This document shows, piece after piece, positions 16,538 to 26,622 of a stretch of 57,594 nt of DNA. Both the position numbers and the translations under genes were made by a program. This stretch comes from Streptomyces sp. PH10-H1 (GTDB lineage: Bacteria > Actinomycetota > Actinomycetes > Streptomycetales > Streptomycetaceae). Numbering within the stretch: the stretch's first letter is position 1; each line of letters starts with the position of its first letter. Below the pieces are notes generated by a model that had not been told where the DNA came from, ran no database searches, and saw nothing but the letters and a program-made list of their open reading frames with translations. Location of the stretch: the NCBI RefSeq assembly GCF_030063355.1, contig NZ_JASISZ010000041.1, positions 1 through 57,594 of the forward strand, written 5' to 3'.

Positions 16538-16992
16538 CCGGGGCAACCGGACGGATGGTTGCCGGGAAATCGCCTGCTCACTCGTGACGGCGTCGTCCGG
16601 TGACCTGCTCCCCCAGAAGTTCTTCCGTTCTCCCTAACGCAACAAGCCACTCAGCAAGAATTCTTCATCGGGCCGGCGGTCAGGGCGGAGAAGGCATACC
16701 GTTGCGGACCGGCTGCGGGGCCGATTCATCTTCACGACGCGGAGACCACCGACCCCGAACGCCATCTCGGTGTGCTTCACCCGCACTGTCCAAGGGCCTT
16801 CGGCTACCGGATATCGGTTTTCGGAGACCGGAGGTCACAACCGTGCTGAACTTGAACGCCAACCCGGCCACGCCAACGACCGCTACTTGCGCCTCTACGC
16901 CAACTCGCCGGCTACGCCGAACCCTTCTGATCAGTGGCAACCCTCACCGGAGCCTGACGACGCTCGTGCCCACCCGCTGACAGGACTGCCCG
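16538..16992. other. No confident gene
   Basis: Several short open frames occur but none has a recognisable domain. One plus frame ending in the next gene's start region is Pro/Thr-rich and could be degraded coding sequence. Confidence 0.35.
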
Positions 16993-17688
16993 ATGACCAA
17001 CCCCCACCCGCCCAAAGAGCCCGCATCGATCCTGGCCTGGCTCTGGAAGATCACCGCCCACCCGGTCATCGCCGGGCTTGTGGTGGCCGGCGTCCTCACC
17101 GTGCTCGGTGTCAACCTCGCCACGAATAGAAACGACAACAACTCCATACCCCACGGCCCCGGCCTCGGCCACAGCACCGCTCAACCGACCTCGTCCCCCG
17201 GCCACAGCACGACCCAACGAACAACATCACCCACGCCCGCGCCCGCGCCACCATGCCCGAAAAAGACGGCGTCCTCCGCCGACCCGGTGCGCGAGGCGAC
17301 CGGCCCGCCGCCATGGACCGTGGAAGGCTACGGAATCCGCTACACGGTCGTCTCGGTAACCCGCGGCGCGACCAACGACTGGGCGGGCACGCCCAAGCCA
17401 TCGATCACGGTCACCAGCTGCGTCACCCGTATACAGCCTGCCGACAACCCCACCAGGATAATGACCTACCGGTTCAGCGACGTCGCAAGCAGCAGCAAGC
17501 TGGAACCCCTACCACTCCCGGGAAGCGTCGACGAGGACCCGCCGCTCAACCAGACCAGCAGGCTCATCACCATCCTGTGGGACGTAGCCCCATCGGCCAC
17601 CCACCTCACGATCACTGCGCACGACGTTTTCTGGCCCGATTCCCACAACCTGACCCTGCAGAACGTGCCGGTTTCCCGCCAGAGCTGA
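16993..17688 (+). CDS. Hypothetical membrane-anchored protein
   Basis: 231 residues. A short cytoplasmic N-terminus with ASILAWLWKITAHPVIAGLV leads into one transmembrane helix (about residues 24-42). Then comes a Ser/Thr/Pro-rich linker (SSPGHSTTQRTTSPTPAPAP) and an extracytoplasmic domain of about 140 residues with several strands. One membrane helix plus a flexible linker and an outer domain suggests a cell-surface sensor or binding protein. No family is recognised. The ATG at 16993 is the first of the frame; the ribosome site is weak. Confidence 0.6.
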   Translation: MTNPHPPKEPASILAWLWKITAHPVIAGLVVAGVLTVLGVNLATNRNDNNSIPHGPGLGHSTAQPTSSPGHSTTQRTTSPTPAPAPPCPKKTASSADPVREATGPPPWTVEGYGIRYTVVSVTRGATNDWAGTPKPSITVTSCVTRIQPADNPTRIMTYRFSDVASSSKLEPLPLPGSVDEDPPLNQTSRLITILWDVAPSATHLTITAHDVFWPDSHNLTLQNVPVSRQS

Positions 17689-17997
17689 CCGAACGAGCGG
17701 ATCAGCCGTCGCTACGGCGTCGAGCACTCACCCGCCCGATGGATCCGCCCCGCCGGGGCACCGGAGCACTCATCCCGCACCGCCCGGCGCCACGGCCAGC
17801 AACACTCGCCTCCCGAGCAGGAATCCGACAACGCCGCCCACCGCCGACATGTGCCCGCGTCGAGCGCGTGTCGATGTCACCGGCCGCGTCGGCGCGGGCC
17901 TGGATCTGCTGGAGGGCTGCTTGACAGGGCGTTCCGTCTGAGTGTCGAGAGGTAGAGACTGGGTGCCGGGGATGGGCGGCTGCGGGGGTGCCGGTCG
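17689..17997. other. No gene seen
   Basis: Intergenic stretch between two convergent units. Open frames here are short and Arg/Pro-rich without domain signal. Confidence 0.4.
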
Positions 17998-19021
17998 TCA
18001 TCGCCCCATCGTGCCGGTGGCGTTGGCGGGTGCGTTGAGCAGCACGGTCCCGGTCGTGGTGGGGTGGTGGTGGATGCGGTTGCCGTCACGGCGGCTGGTG
18101 ATCAGTCTTGCCTGGCGCAGCGTGGTGGCGTGTTCCGACGCCGAGGCCAGAGAAATACGGCTGCGCGTTGCCAGGTCCGTGGTGGTGACTCCGGGCATGG
18201 TGGCGACGGTGCGCAGGATCATGGCGCGGGTGGGGCCCAGTACCTTGGCCAGCGCCGCTGCCTGTTGACGCCGATGGCTTTGAGGGTCGGGGCGGGGGTC
18301 GGCCACTGCGGGGCCGATGGTGAGGGGGTAGGCCAGGACCGGCGGACCGTGGGCATCGCCGAGGTGCAGGCGCGGTTGCTGTCCACAGAACATCATCGGA
18401 GCAAGAGCCACCCCGCGCCCGGCCAGATGGATGTCCTGGTCGATCGCGGTGGCCAGCGCCAGAACCGGAAAACTGCCAGTGCACCGCAGGGTGGAGTGAA
18501 GCCAGCAGCGCCCCGGTCCCGCGCTGGGCGAGAGTCGTCGCCGCGCGCGCTCGCTCCACGTCGAGTGCCGCTTGCATCCGGTCCGTGTGGGGGGCGATGG
18601 CGACATCGTGATAGGCAGCCAGGCCCTCGGTAACGGCTCCCAATGCCTCCTGGTCGCCCTGGGCCAGACCGCTCACCCATCCGGGTAGCCGATGGCGGGT
18701 GCGGAGTCGATCCAGGTCGTCCGCGATCCGTCTGCGGGGAGTGGCGCGGATCGCGGCCAGTGCGGCGGGTACCACCGTGGACTCGCGGTAAGGCGTGAGG
18801 AAATCCGGAACCCATCCGCGAGAGGGGACGAGATCCCACAACAGCCGGACCTCGCTCGGCAGTCGCCCGCGCAGACCCCGCCGCCACGGCCCGAACCGAC
18901 GCTCCTGATCGGTTCGGCACAGCATCTGCAGGCTCATCACCGTCTCGCAGTTCCTGGGCAACGCCTCAGCGACGAGCACGACCCTCGCGAGATCGTCAGC
19001 AGTGAAATGCAGCCGCAGCAT
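17998..19021 (-). pseudogene. DUF5937-type ArsR/wHTH regulator, single frameshift
   Basis: ATG 19021 begins MLRLHFTADDLARVVLVAEA, the N-terminal signature of Streptomyces DUF5937 proteins. It runs to HPAVHWQF, then the frame changes within AAAA at 18469-18472 (plus strand) and continues FPVLALATAIDQDIHLAGRG to a C-terminal winged helix (LGPTRAMILRTVATMPGVTT). Removing one base from that run restores a protein of about 340 residues, the family length. It is a repressor-like regulator, divergent from the large unknown gene at 19341, which it could control. Either a recent loss or a homopolymer sequencing error. Confidence 0.7.
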
Positions 19022-19340
19022 CCGTCCCCCGTCCGCACCCCGGCCTGTCGGAGCACGGCCATCATCAGCCGCCAGCGCCCACCCGGTCCAGGGCAGTTTC
19101 GGCCGGAGCCGAAGTGGTTCGACGCGGCCGCCGAACGCACGGTGCACTGTCGTTGGGCTCAGACGGCGCCGGCCTGGCCGGGTCTTCATTTTCCTTGCGC
19201 TTTTCCCTGCTCCTTCCCCTTCCGCCTCCTCCGCCCCGTCACCCTTCCGTGTGAATCCGACAGTGCGTCCTATACGGGTGTGGCAGGCGGAGCTACCGTC
19301 GTTCACAGGGGAGTTGCACGTACACACACGGGGGGTCGCG
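19022..19340. promoter_or_regulatory. Divergent intergenic region of the 19.3-23.6 kb unit
   Basis: The 319-base gap lies between the divergent regulator and the large unknown gene. I see no clear sigma-factor consensus. The frame of the large gene stays open back to 19002, but the residues encoded here are Arg/Ser/Pro-rich and unlike the protein after 19341, so I treat it as non-coding. Confidence 0.35.
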
Positions 19341-21986
19341 GTGACTGTTGTTGTCACGTTCACGGGCCGGGCGCAGTTACCCGGGGCCGGTTCCGGCTAC
19401 CAGGTCTGGTCGTACCGGGTCGAGCCGTCCAGTCCGGGAGAATTGACCGTCGGGCAGCAGGTCGCGCTGGCCTTTCCCGACGACACCGATGTGCAGGATC
19501 CGTCGGGATACCCGGGTGTCCCGCAGCTCGCGGGCACGTTCGTACAGCGTCACGCGGATTCTGGCCGCGTGTACGCGGGCCGATCGGTCACGACGCCGGG
19601 TGCGCAAACCATTTCGTTCGTCGCCCCAGTCGGCGAGGCCCGCAGTGAGGTGCAGTTACTGACGCGCGCTCCCGCCGCACAGTGGACGCCCCAGCCCTAC
19701 GCCACGGGTGCGGGCGGGGTGCCCGGCACCGTGCACTCGCTGGCAGCACCGGTGCGCAGTGCGATCCCGCCGGTGTTCAACGGCCGTCCGGCGGCCGACT
19801 TCTTAGGCTCGCTCCCGTACGCGAGCGAGCTGTTCGGGGTCTATCAACCCCTGGCGGGATGGTTCGGCCGACAAGCTTCACTCCGGGCCGCCGCCGAACC
19901 GGCGTTCTCGGCCGATGCCTTGCCCGAGGGCGTCGCGGCGGCCACCCAGGGTGTGCTGTCCCCGGTGGGTCTTGTGAACCTGTTCCGGGAATACTTCTTC
20001 GAGTTCGACACCTTCCTCGGCCCGCCGGCCGGCCATCTGTGGATCAGCCCCGGCGGCACCGTCGAGGTCGTGGAGACGAGCACCCGGCGCACGCTCGTGG
20101 AGAAAGTGACCGAGCAGTCGGAGGAAACCTCTCGCAAGGTCGAGGAGAGTCTGACCCAACAGGACGACGTGGCCGACGCCGTCAAGGAGGACAACGCCAA
20201 CGACACCAAGCTCGGGGTGAGCGCCAACGGCGGGGTGGACACCCCCGTCTACCACGCCAACGCGAGTGCGAGCTTCAACCTGGAGACCACGGTCAAGCGG
20301 TCCTCGGAGCAGACGCACAAGCACACCCGCACGCAGAGCTCAAAGGTCACCAGTGAGATCAAGCGGAATTTCAAGACCTCGTTCCGTACGGTCACCGAGT
20401 CCACCGACACAACCAGTCGTCGCTACGTCGTGCAGAACACCACCGACCGCCTCGTCAACTACGAGCTGCGCCGCAAGATGCGGAAGGTCGGCGTGCAGGT
20501 GCAGCACATCGGGGCGCGGTTGAGCTGGCAGGTGTACATGGAGGATCCCGGCCGGGATCTCGGCATGGGGGAACTGGTCCACGTTGTCCCTGCGCCCGAC
20601 CTCACCTCCCTCAAGAAGCCCGATGCGCTGCCGTATCCGACATCCCAGCAGCTGACCTACCACTTGTCCGTGCCGTTCGTCCTCTACCAGGGCGACGATC
20701 ACGATGCGGGCGACACGTACCAGACCGAGCAGGAGAACATCGATCACGGCATCTTCAAGCCCGATGTCGGCACCAACGACATCATCCAGTTCCGGTTCGA
20801 CTACCCGCTGCCGCCGCCCCCACCGGGTTTCGCCCTGAGCCGGATCGGCTCGCTGGACTTTCACGGCGCCCAGGTCAGGTACACCGTCGATGCGCCCGAC
20901 CTGCTGCCCAATCCGAACCCCGCCACGAACAACCTCACCGTCCGCCTCACCTACGCCAACTTCGGCGGCAGCAAGTTCATGCCGTTCGACGCCGTCATGG
21001 TCTACGAGCCGACGAAGGAGGCGAAGGACGCGGTCGACAAAGCCAACGGCGATGCGAAGGCGGCTTACGACGCGCAGGTCGCGGAACTTCAGCGCGAGGC
21101 GTACGCCAACGCGGTGCGCGATCGCCTCAAGGTGGTCAGCAGCTCCCGTCCGCGTCCCTCGGGGGATCTGCGCAGCGAGGAGCGACAGACCGTCTACGGC
21201 AACCTCGTCCGCAACCTGGAGATCTTCGCGGATGACCATCTGGGCTCCGAACTGATCCGGCAGATCTTCGATGTCGACGAGATGCTGTACTTCGTCGCGC
21301 CCGACTTCTGGAAGGCCAAGCTGCCCGTTCCGTCGGCGGGCACCGGCACGCTCGGTCGCTATCCCGTACCCAAGCCCCCGTGGGAGTCCGCGGGCCCACC
21401 CGCCGATCTCACCGGCCAGACCGTCGCCGGCTGGTACACCCGCACCGACGCGCAGAACGCGTCGGGCCGCCAGGAGCAGCCCGACCCGCGGTGGCGCAGT
21501 GACTACTTGATTACCGAGCAGACCCAACCGGCTCCCAACGGCAGCTCGCTGGGCTGGCTGATCCAGATCGACGGGGACGTGCGTCGCAACGAGTTCCTCA
21601 ACGCGGCGTGGGCCAAGGCAGTTCTGCCGGTGCGGCCGGGCCAGGAACTCGCGGCGCTCGCCTGGCTGTCGGATGCCAAGGTCGAGGGCGAGTCATCCCT
21701 GGAAACCCCTTATGTGATGCAGCCGGGCGATCCCGCCGACTGGCAGGGAAAGACATTCCGTCAGGTGCTCCAGGTCCTGGCCACCGCCCTTGAGGCGTCC
21801 AACACCGACATCGCGAGCACCCGCGCGACGGAGAAGGTGTTCGAGACCGGGTTCGATCCGCTGGACGGCGGGTTCCGCCCCGCCGCGCCCTACCAGGTCT
21901 TCGACCAGTGGACGGAGGTGCTGCCGACCGACCAGATCGTGGCCGTGGACGTCGACTACGACCCCAGGACGGGGCAGCAGCTGTGA
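19341..21986 (+). CDS. Large protein of unknown function with central coiled-coil-like region
   Basis: About 881 residues from the GTG at 19341, which has a GGGGGG ribosome site five bases upstream. The N-terminal ~80 residues are beta-rich (TVVVTFTGRAQLPGAGSGYQ). From about residue 235 there is a highly charged, Glu/Gln/Lys-rich stretch (EKVTEQSEETSRKVEESLTQ), then a Thr/Ser/Lys-rich stretch (SSEQTHKHTRTQSSKVTSEI), together about 110 residues. A long C-terminal part contains a second charged helix (AKDAVDKANGDAKAAYDAQV). No signal peptide or membrane helix is seen. Three in-frame TTA codons (19377, 19656, 19803) suggest bldA-dependent, late translation. Its stop overlaps the next GTG (GTGA), so the two proteins are translationally coupled. 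No family is recognised. Confidence 0.8.
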   Translation: MTVVVTFTGRAQLPGAGSGYQVWSYRVEPSSPGELTVGQQVALAFPDDTDVQDPSGYPGVPQLAGTFVQRHADSGRVYAGRSVTTPGAQTISFVAPVGEARSEVQLLTRAPAAQWTPQPYATGAGGVPGTVHSLAAPVRSAIPPVFNGRPAADFLGSLPYASELFGVYQPLAGWFGRQASLRAAAEPAFSADALPEGVAAATQGVLSPVGLVNLFREYFFEFDTFLGPPAGHLWISPGGTVEVVETSTRRTLVEKVTEQSEETSRKVEESLTQQDDVADAVKEDNANDTKLGVSANGGVDTPVYHANASASFNLETTVKRSSEQTHKHTRTQSSKVTSEIKRNFKTSFRTVTESTDTTSRRYVVQNTTDRLVNYELRRKMRKVGVQVQHIGARLSWQVYMEDPGRDLGMGELVHVVPAPDLTSLKKPDALPYPTSQQLTYHLSVPFVLYQGDDHDAGDTYQTEQENIDHGIFKPDVGTNDIIQFRFDYPLPPPPPGFALSRIGSLDFHGAQVRYTVDAPDLLPNPNPATNNLTVRLTYANFGGSKFMPFDAVMVYEPTKEAKDAVDKANGDAKAAYDAQVAELQREAYANAVRDRLKVVSSSRPRPSGDLRSEERQTVYGNLVRNLEIFADDHLGSELIRQIFDVDEMLYFVAPDFWKAKLPVPSAGTGTLGRYPVPKPPWESAGPPADLTGQTVAGWYTRTDAQNASGRQEQPDPRWRSDYLITEQTQPAPNGSSLGWLIQIDGDVRRNEFLNAAWAKAVLPVRPGQELAALAWLSDAKVEGESSLETPYVMQPGDPADWQGKTFRQVLQVLATALEASNTDIASTRATEKVFETGFDPLDGGFRPAAPYQVFDQWTEVLPTDQIVAVDVDYDPRTGQQL

Positions 21987-23605
21987 GTGGCGTGGCGGTG
22001 GCCGTCCTCGATGCAAATGGTGTCCCGGTGGAGAGCGCGATGGTCGTGCTCGACAGCACCACGGCCGTCACCGGCCCCGACGGCACCATCACGCTGGACA
22101 GGGATCCGGCGACCGGCCGCACGCTCGTGGTGTCCCATCCGTTCCACGTCACCGAGCGTGTCGAATTCCGGGGCGGCATCCGCCAAGGCACCTGGAACAA
22201 CGCCCTCGTACAGCGAACGGCGGCCGCAGAACGCACCCTGCTGACCGTCCGCCTCGGCCGGTGCGCCGCGGCCCCGACCGTGCTGATGCCCGACCAGGAG
22301 GTCGCCAAGCTGGCCGCCGCCGGCGGCGATCCCCATGCCGCGATCCTGTTCAAGCCGCCTCGCCACCCCGACCTGTCGGCCTACCGGTACCACTGGCACG
22401 ACCCCCTCGCGGTCGAGCTCGCCGAGCCGGTCCTGCTGCCGGACAAGGCGCCGCCCTCCGGCACGGTCGGCTGGCGGCGCTTCCAGAGCAAACCCGCACA
22501 ACCACCCGCCGACACCGCGGCTCTGGGCCGGTTTTTCTGGCTCCTGTATCCCGCCGCGCCCGCCGACCCCCAGTACGCCGTAGCGGTCTGGTCGCCGAAC
22601 ATCAACCACGGCACTCCGCTCGACGCGCTCGACATGGTCGTGTTCTACACACCGCACACCGGCGCGTACTCCGCCCGCTACCCCTTCGGCATCACCAAGG
22701 GGGCGAGCCCCGGCGACCAGGCATACATGTCCCTCGGCACGAAATACCTGATGCAGGAGTACGGATTCGCGTACAACCTCGCCGCGCGGCGCCGCCAGGC
22801 CGTGGCCGTCATGCCGATCTGCAAGGCGGGCGACTGGGGACCGTTCACCTCCGCCGAGGGCCTGTTCCGGCTATGCCGCGAGGTGGCGCTGTTCCTGCAC
22901 CGCGAGTGCCGCTCGAGCAACCTCGGCCTGACCACCCTCGGCGGACTCGACCGCACCATGTGGCTTGCCGGCGGCTCACTCCGCTCCCCCGGAGCCGGCG
23001 TGTGGGCGTCGGACTTCGGCGTGCCGCCGCGCCCCGGCCGGGTGGTGGTCAGCGGCTTCAGCACCGGGATCGCCCCGGTGAAATCCGTCATGGGCAAGTG
23101 GACGCTGCAGGGCTTCCCGCAGCGCTACTGGGGCTGCCCAACCAGTCCTGGCGCCTCGGGAGGCGGCAGCGCCGAGGCCGCGTTCGGCGCCGCTTGGCAG
23201 GAGGTGTGGGACCTCGACGGTTTCCACCCGGCCACGGGGGGCTGGGCCAACTACCTCGATCTGCTCGGCGGTTGGTACCGACCCGGCGGCGCCCGCACAC
23301 TGCGGCTGATCCACTCGAGCGGGCGCGTGCCACCCGATCCCAAAACCAGCGACCACCCGCTGTTCAGAAGGCTGCGCGGCGAGGGAGTGACGGTCGACCG
23401 CACGGTCCCCGCCACGCGGGGTATCGGCGGGGCCCGCGAACTGCACGGTCAGGCATGGTCCGTCATCGAACTGGACGACGCCTACATCGGCAACGACCCG
23501 GCCGTCGGCACACCGTTCCTCGCTGACGCGCACCACGCCACACCCAAGGTGGGTTTCAGCCACTGCGCTGCTCTCAGCCCGCTAGGGGTGCCCGCCGGAA
23601 ACTAA
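21983..23605 (+). CDS. Unknown protein with N-terminal carboxypeptidase-regulatory-like (Ig-type) domain
   Basis: 540 residues. The first ~70 (GVAVAVLDANGVPVESAMVV, then TGPDGTITLDRDPATGRTLV) have the G-x-P-V-x-x-A-x-V...T-D/G-x-x-G pattern of carboxypeptidase-regulatory/CNA-B-like beta sandwiches. The remaining ~450 residues are well structured (NINHGTPLDALDMVVFYTPH, GGLDRTMWLAGGSLRSPGAG) but match nothing I know; there are no transmembrane helices. The GTG at 21983 overlaps the previous gene by four bases. A strong terminator follows, so the operon ends here. Function unknown; probably acts with the 881-residue partner. Confidence 0.75.
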   Translation: MSGVAVAVLDANGVPVESAMVVLDSTTAVTGPDGTITLDRDPATGRTLVVSHPFHVTERVEFRGGIRQGTWNNALVQRTAAAERTLLTVRLGRCAAAPTVLMPDQEVAKLAAAGGDPHAAILFKPPRHPDLSAYRYHWHDPLAVELAEPVLLPDKAPPSGTVGWRRFQSKPAQPPADTAALGRFFWLLYPAAPADPQYAVAVWSPNINHGTPLDALDMVVFYTPHTGAYSARYPFGITKGASPGDQAYMSLGTKYLMQEYGFAYNLAARRRQAVAVMPICKAGDWGPFTSAEGLFRLCREVALFLHRECRSSNLGLTTLGGLDRTMWLAGGSLRSPGAGVWASDFGVPPRPGRVVVSGFSTGIAPVKSVMGKWTLQGFPQRYWGCPTSPGASGGGSAEAAFGAAWQEVWDLDGFHPATGGWANYLDLLGGWYRPGGARTLRLIHSSGRVPPDPKTSDHPLFRRLRGEGVTVDRTVPATRGIGGARELHGQAWSVIELDDAYIGNDPAVGTPFLADAHHATPKVGFSHCAALSPLGVPAGN

Positions 23606-23616
23606 CCGACGGAAAC

Positions 23617-23656
23617 GAAGCCGGTGCCCTGGCCTTGCGCGGCGGGTACCGGCTTC
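23617..23656 (+). terminator. Terminator of the two-gene unit
   Basis: GAAGCCGGTGCCC (23617-23629) pairs with GGGTACCGGCTTC (23644-23656): 13 pairs with one G-U, a 14-base loop, and TTCG after it. It lies 12 bases after the stop codon of the 21983-23605 gene. Confidence 0.7.
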
Positions 23657-23836
23657 TTCGTGGTCCGGTGGCGGGGCGGGGCTGCCGCATGGTTCGCCTA
23701 TGGACCGCGGATCCGAGAAAACGGAAGTAAATGCTCCGGAATCTCCGCGCAGTAACACACCACGGTCGGAGTCGGGCTCCCGTCGGGGGCGCGGCTCCGA
23801 CCCCGCTTCACGCCGAGACCAGAGAGGCGCCGCCGC

Positions 23837-24136
23837 ATGAGCGTGACCGCGGTCGTGGCGATGGTGAACAAGCCGGTGCTGCGGCCCTCCTACCACCACG
23901 TGTTCTCTACCAGCTACCTCTCGCTGATCTCGATCACCATATTCGCGGCGGCGATCCCCTGCATCATCGTGCACGAGGGATTTCATGCGCTGGCCGGGCG
24001 CCGGCTGGGTCTGCCCTCGACGCTCGGGATCGGTCGGCGGCTGTATTTCCTCGTTGCGGAGACCCGGCTGGACTCCCTGTTCAGCGTGGAAAGGCGGCGG
24101 CGATATCTGCCGTTCCTCGCGGGGATGCTGGTCCGT
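23837..24136 (+). pseudogene. M50-like membrane metalloprotease, N-terminal fragment
   Basis: ATG 23837 gives a short N-terminus, a membrane helix (SLISITIFAAAIPCI) and then IIVHEGFHALAGRRLGLPST, where HEGFH is an HExxH zinc site inside a hydrophobic segment, as in M50-type intramembrane or membrane-associated proteases. It continues RYLPFLAGMLV and then loses coherence near 24130, where another protein begins in a different frame. The rest of the protease, including the third zinc ligand, is missing. Confidence 0.55.
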
Positions 24137-26334
24137 CCCGACCGCGGACACCTGGGCGGACGGCGAGCTTCCGCCGCCGCCGGAATCGGACCTCGACGTG
24201 CGGTGTCACCGCCGGCTGCGCGGGCCGTACACCGGCGCCGGATTCCTGCTGCGACGTGTCGTGCCCGAACTGCTGGAGAAAGACGCCGAGATGGTGGCGG
24301 CGCGGGCGACCGAGGTCATCGCCATCGCTCCGGAACTCACCTCGATCGTCCCGACGCCGCCGCAGACGCTCACCAACCTCGCCGACGCCAAGGAACGCAC
24401 CCGGTTCTACTCCGCGACGCGCGCGCTGCGCATCGCCCACGGTGTTGCGGAGCTGTTGATGGAACGGGCCCGCGTCAAGCATCCTGGCGGAGTGGTCATC
24501 GCGTTCCAGGACTCGGCCGACGCCGACCCCACCGACCGCGACCTGGTAAGAGTCCTGCTGCGCCGCTGCGACCCCGGCCTGCTGACCGTGGTCGTGGACA
24601 ACGCCATTGCCGCGGAGACCGGCGGCGTCACTGACGACCCTCTGGGGCGGGCCCTGGCCGCCGGCGCGCTACGCGTCACGTCGCGGCCCCGCGCCCAGTC
24701 GCAACTGCCGCCCGGCGCCGACCACGCACAGCTGTTCATCGATTCCGACGGCATCAGCCGGGACCCGTCCTTCCTTCGCGCCTACGCCGACCTGCCGCCG
24801 CAGGAGCGGGCCCGCCCGCACACCGCCCGCGCAGGGGAACTGACCGCCCTCGGCGAACCGACCCTGCGGCTCGGGGCCATCCCCTACCGCCTGGAGCACG
24901 GGACCGACCCGGCCGGCGCCGGAGTGGAGGCTTTCGTCGCGGCCGTCAACGAGTGCTTCGCGGTGGGCTTCTACGAGGCGGTAGTGGAGCTCGCACTGCG
25001 CGGGCGCAGGCTCGTCTCGGGTGCCGAGCGGCCGAAGGCGTACTGGAACTGCACCCACAAGGTCGGCGCGTGTCTTTCCTACCTGGGGCGGGCCGAGGAA
25101 GCCATCGGCTACTTCGAGGAGATGCGGCGTGGCTCCACCGGCCCCGACATCCATATGGGCACGAGCCACCTGATGACGATGCTCTACACCCGCTTCCTGC
25201 GCAAGGACATCCACGACGAGGATCTGGCGCTGTCCTGGGCCAACACCGCGATCTCGATCGCCGACCTCCACCCGGATCCGAACCGGCGCGTGCTGGTCAT
25301 GGCATTCATGCGCAACGCACGGGCCCTCGTCGAGTTGCACCGGGCGAACATCGACGGCGCCCTGGCGCTCGTGGACGAGGCGATGGAGATCACCGACTCC
25401 GACTTCGGGCCGGACGAGCAACTCCTGGACCGTTCCGTGCTGTTGTACAACCGTGCTCAGGTTCAAGGCGCCCGCGGGGACCATGCCGCCTCGCTGCTGG
25501 ACTACGACGAGGCAATCCGCCGCGATCCAGACTACGGCGACTACTACTTCGAACGCGCCGCGCAACACCGCGCCGTCGGCCGGCACCCGCAGGCCCTCGA
25601 GGACTACGCCACCGCGATCCGGCTGAGCCCCCGCCCTTCCACGAGGCACACTTCAACCGGGCGGATCTGCTGCGGGAACTGGGAGAGGACGACGCCGCGT
25701 TGCTCGATCTGGACTACGCGCTCGACGTCGAGCCCGACCACGTCGACTCGCTCCTCAACCGCGCCGACCTGCTCCTGGCGCGCGGTGAGGTGGAGCGGGC
25801 CCGCACCGACATCGATCAGGGCCTGGCCCTGGATCCGCGCAACGCACACCTGTTGGCCGCGCGGGGGCAGCTGCTCGCGGACTGCGACGACACCGAGGCC
25901 GCATACGCGAGCTACACCGCCGCCCTGCGGGAAGACCCGGCCTTCGTCGCGGCATGGGCCAACCGCGCCGTGCTGGCATACTCCACAGGCTGGCCCGCAC
26001 AAGCGGTCGACGACCTCGACCGGACGATCCGGATCACGGATGACGCCGCTCTGCGGGCCAACCGCGCCGTCGCGCTGCAGCACGTCGGTGACCACCAACG
26101 CGCCATCGAGGATCTCGACATCGCCGTCGCCGTCGTCGGCGGCCTGGATCCCGACCTGCTCTACCGGCGCGGCGTCAGCCGCTACGCGTTGGACGACACC
26201 GACGGCGCTCTCGCGGCTGGCGAGCGCACCTCGCCGCATTCGGACCCGGCGAGAGCTCGCCGTATGTCAAGGAGATCCAACTGCAGGAAGGGGACCTGAT
26301 GACCGGGGCCGGGACGCAGGAGGGTGCGATGTGA
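24137..26334 (+). pseudogene. TPR-repeat protein with degenerate N-terminal ATPase-like part, frameshifted
   Basis: The coding signal starts abruptly (ELPPPPESDLDVRCHRRLRG, PYTGAGFLLRRVVPELLE) without a start codon of its own. An ATPase-like section follows (VVIAFQDSADADPTDRDLVR). From about 25000 there are many tetratricopeptide repeats (YWNCTHKVGACLSYLGRAEE, DYYFERAAQHRAVGRHPQAL). The frame changes near 25640 and again near 26215, and the gene ends with SSPYVKEIQLQEGDLMTGAG. The 5' junction fuses it to the M50-like fragment. TPR proteins scaffold other proteins. With three breaks it is unlikely to be functional as written. Confidence 0.6.
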
Positions 26335-26622
26335 GGGCGACGGTGGCCCCTGCAGGCCTCGCTGGCGCAGGCGAGGTATTCCCTCGAAGTCAGCTTCCGG
26401 GTCGGCCTGGAATGGCACGGATCGCGAACAGGGATCGCCACGCCGAAATCCCTGCGAGCGTGTTCCCCCGGGCGACGTGGCCCCCTTCGACGCCTTCGGG
26501 CCATTCCAGAAGTGTCGGGATGAGGCCAAGAGGGAGGCGGGGGTTGGCGGCGGCTCGACGGACGCGGGCTTCCGGGTCGGGCCGGGATCTGGCCGTCGCG
26601 TGGTGAACCTCGGGCGGGCCGG

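Noticed and set aside
20340..21527. 395-codon open frame antisense to the large unknown gene
   Set aside because: No domain signal and no ribosome site; the plus-strand gene has codon-position GC bias, a coupled partner and a terminator.
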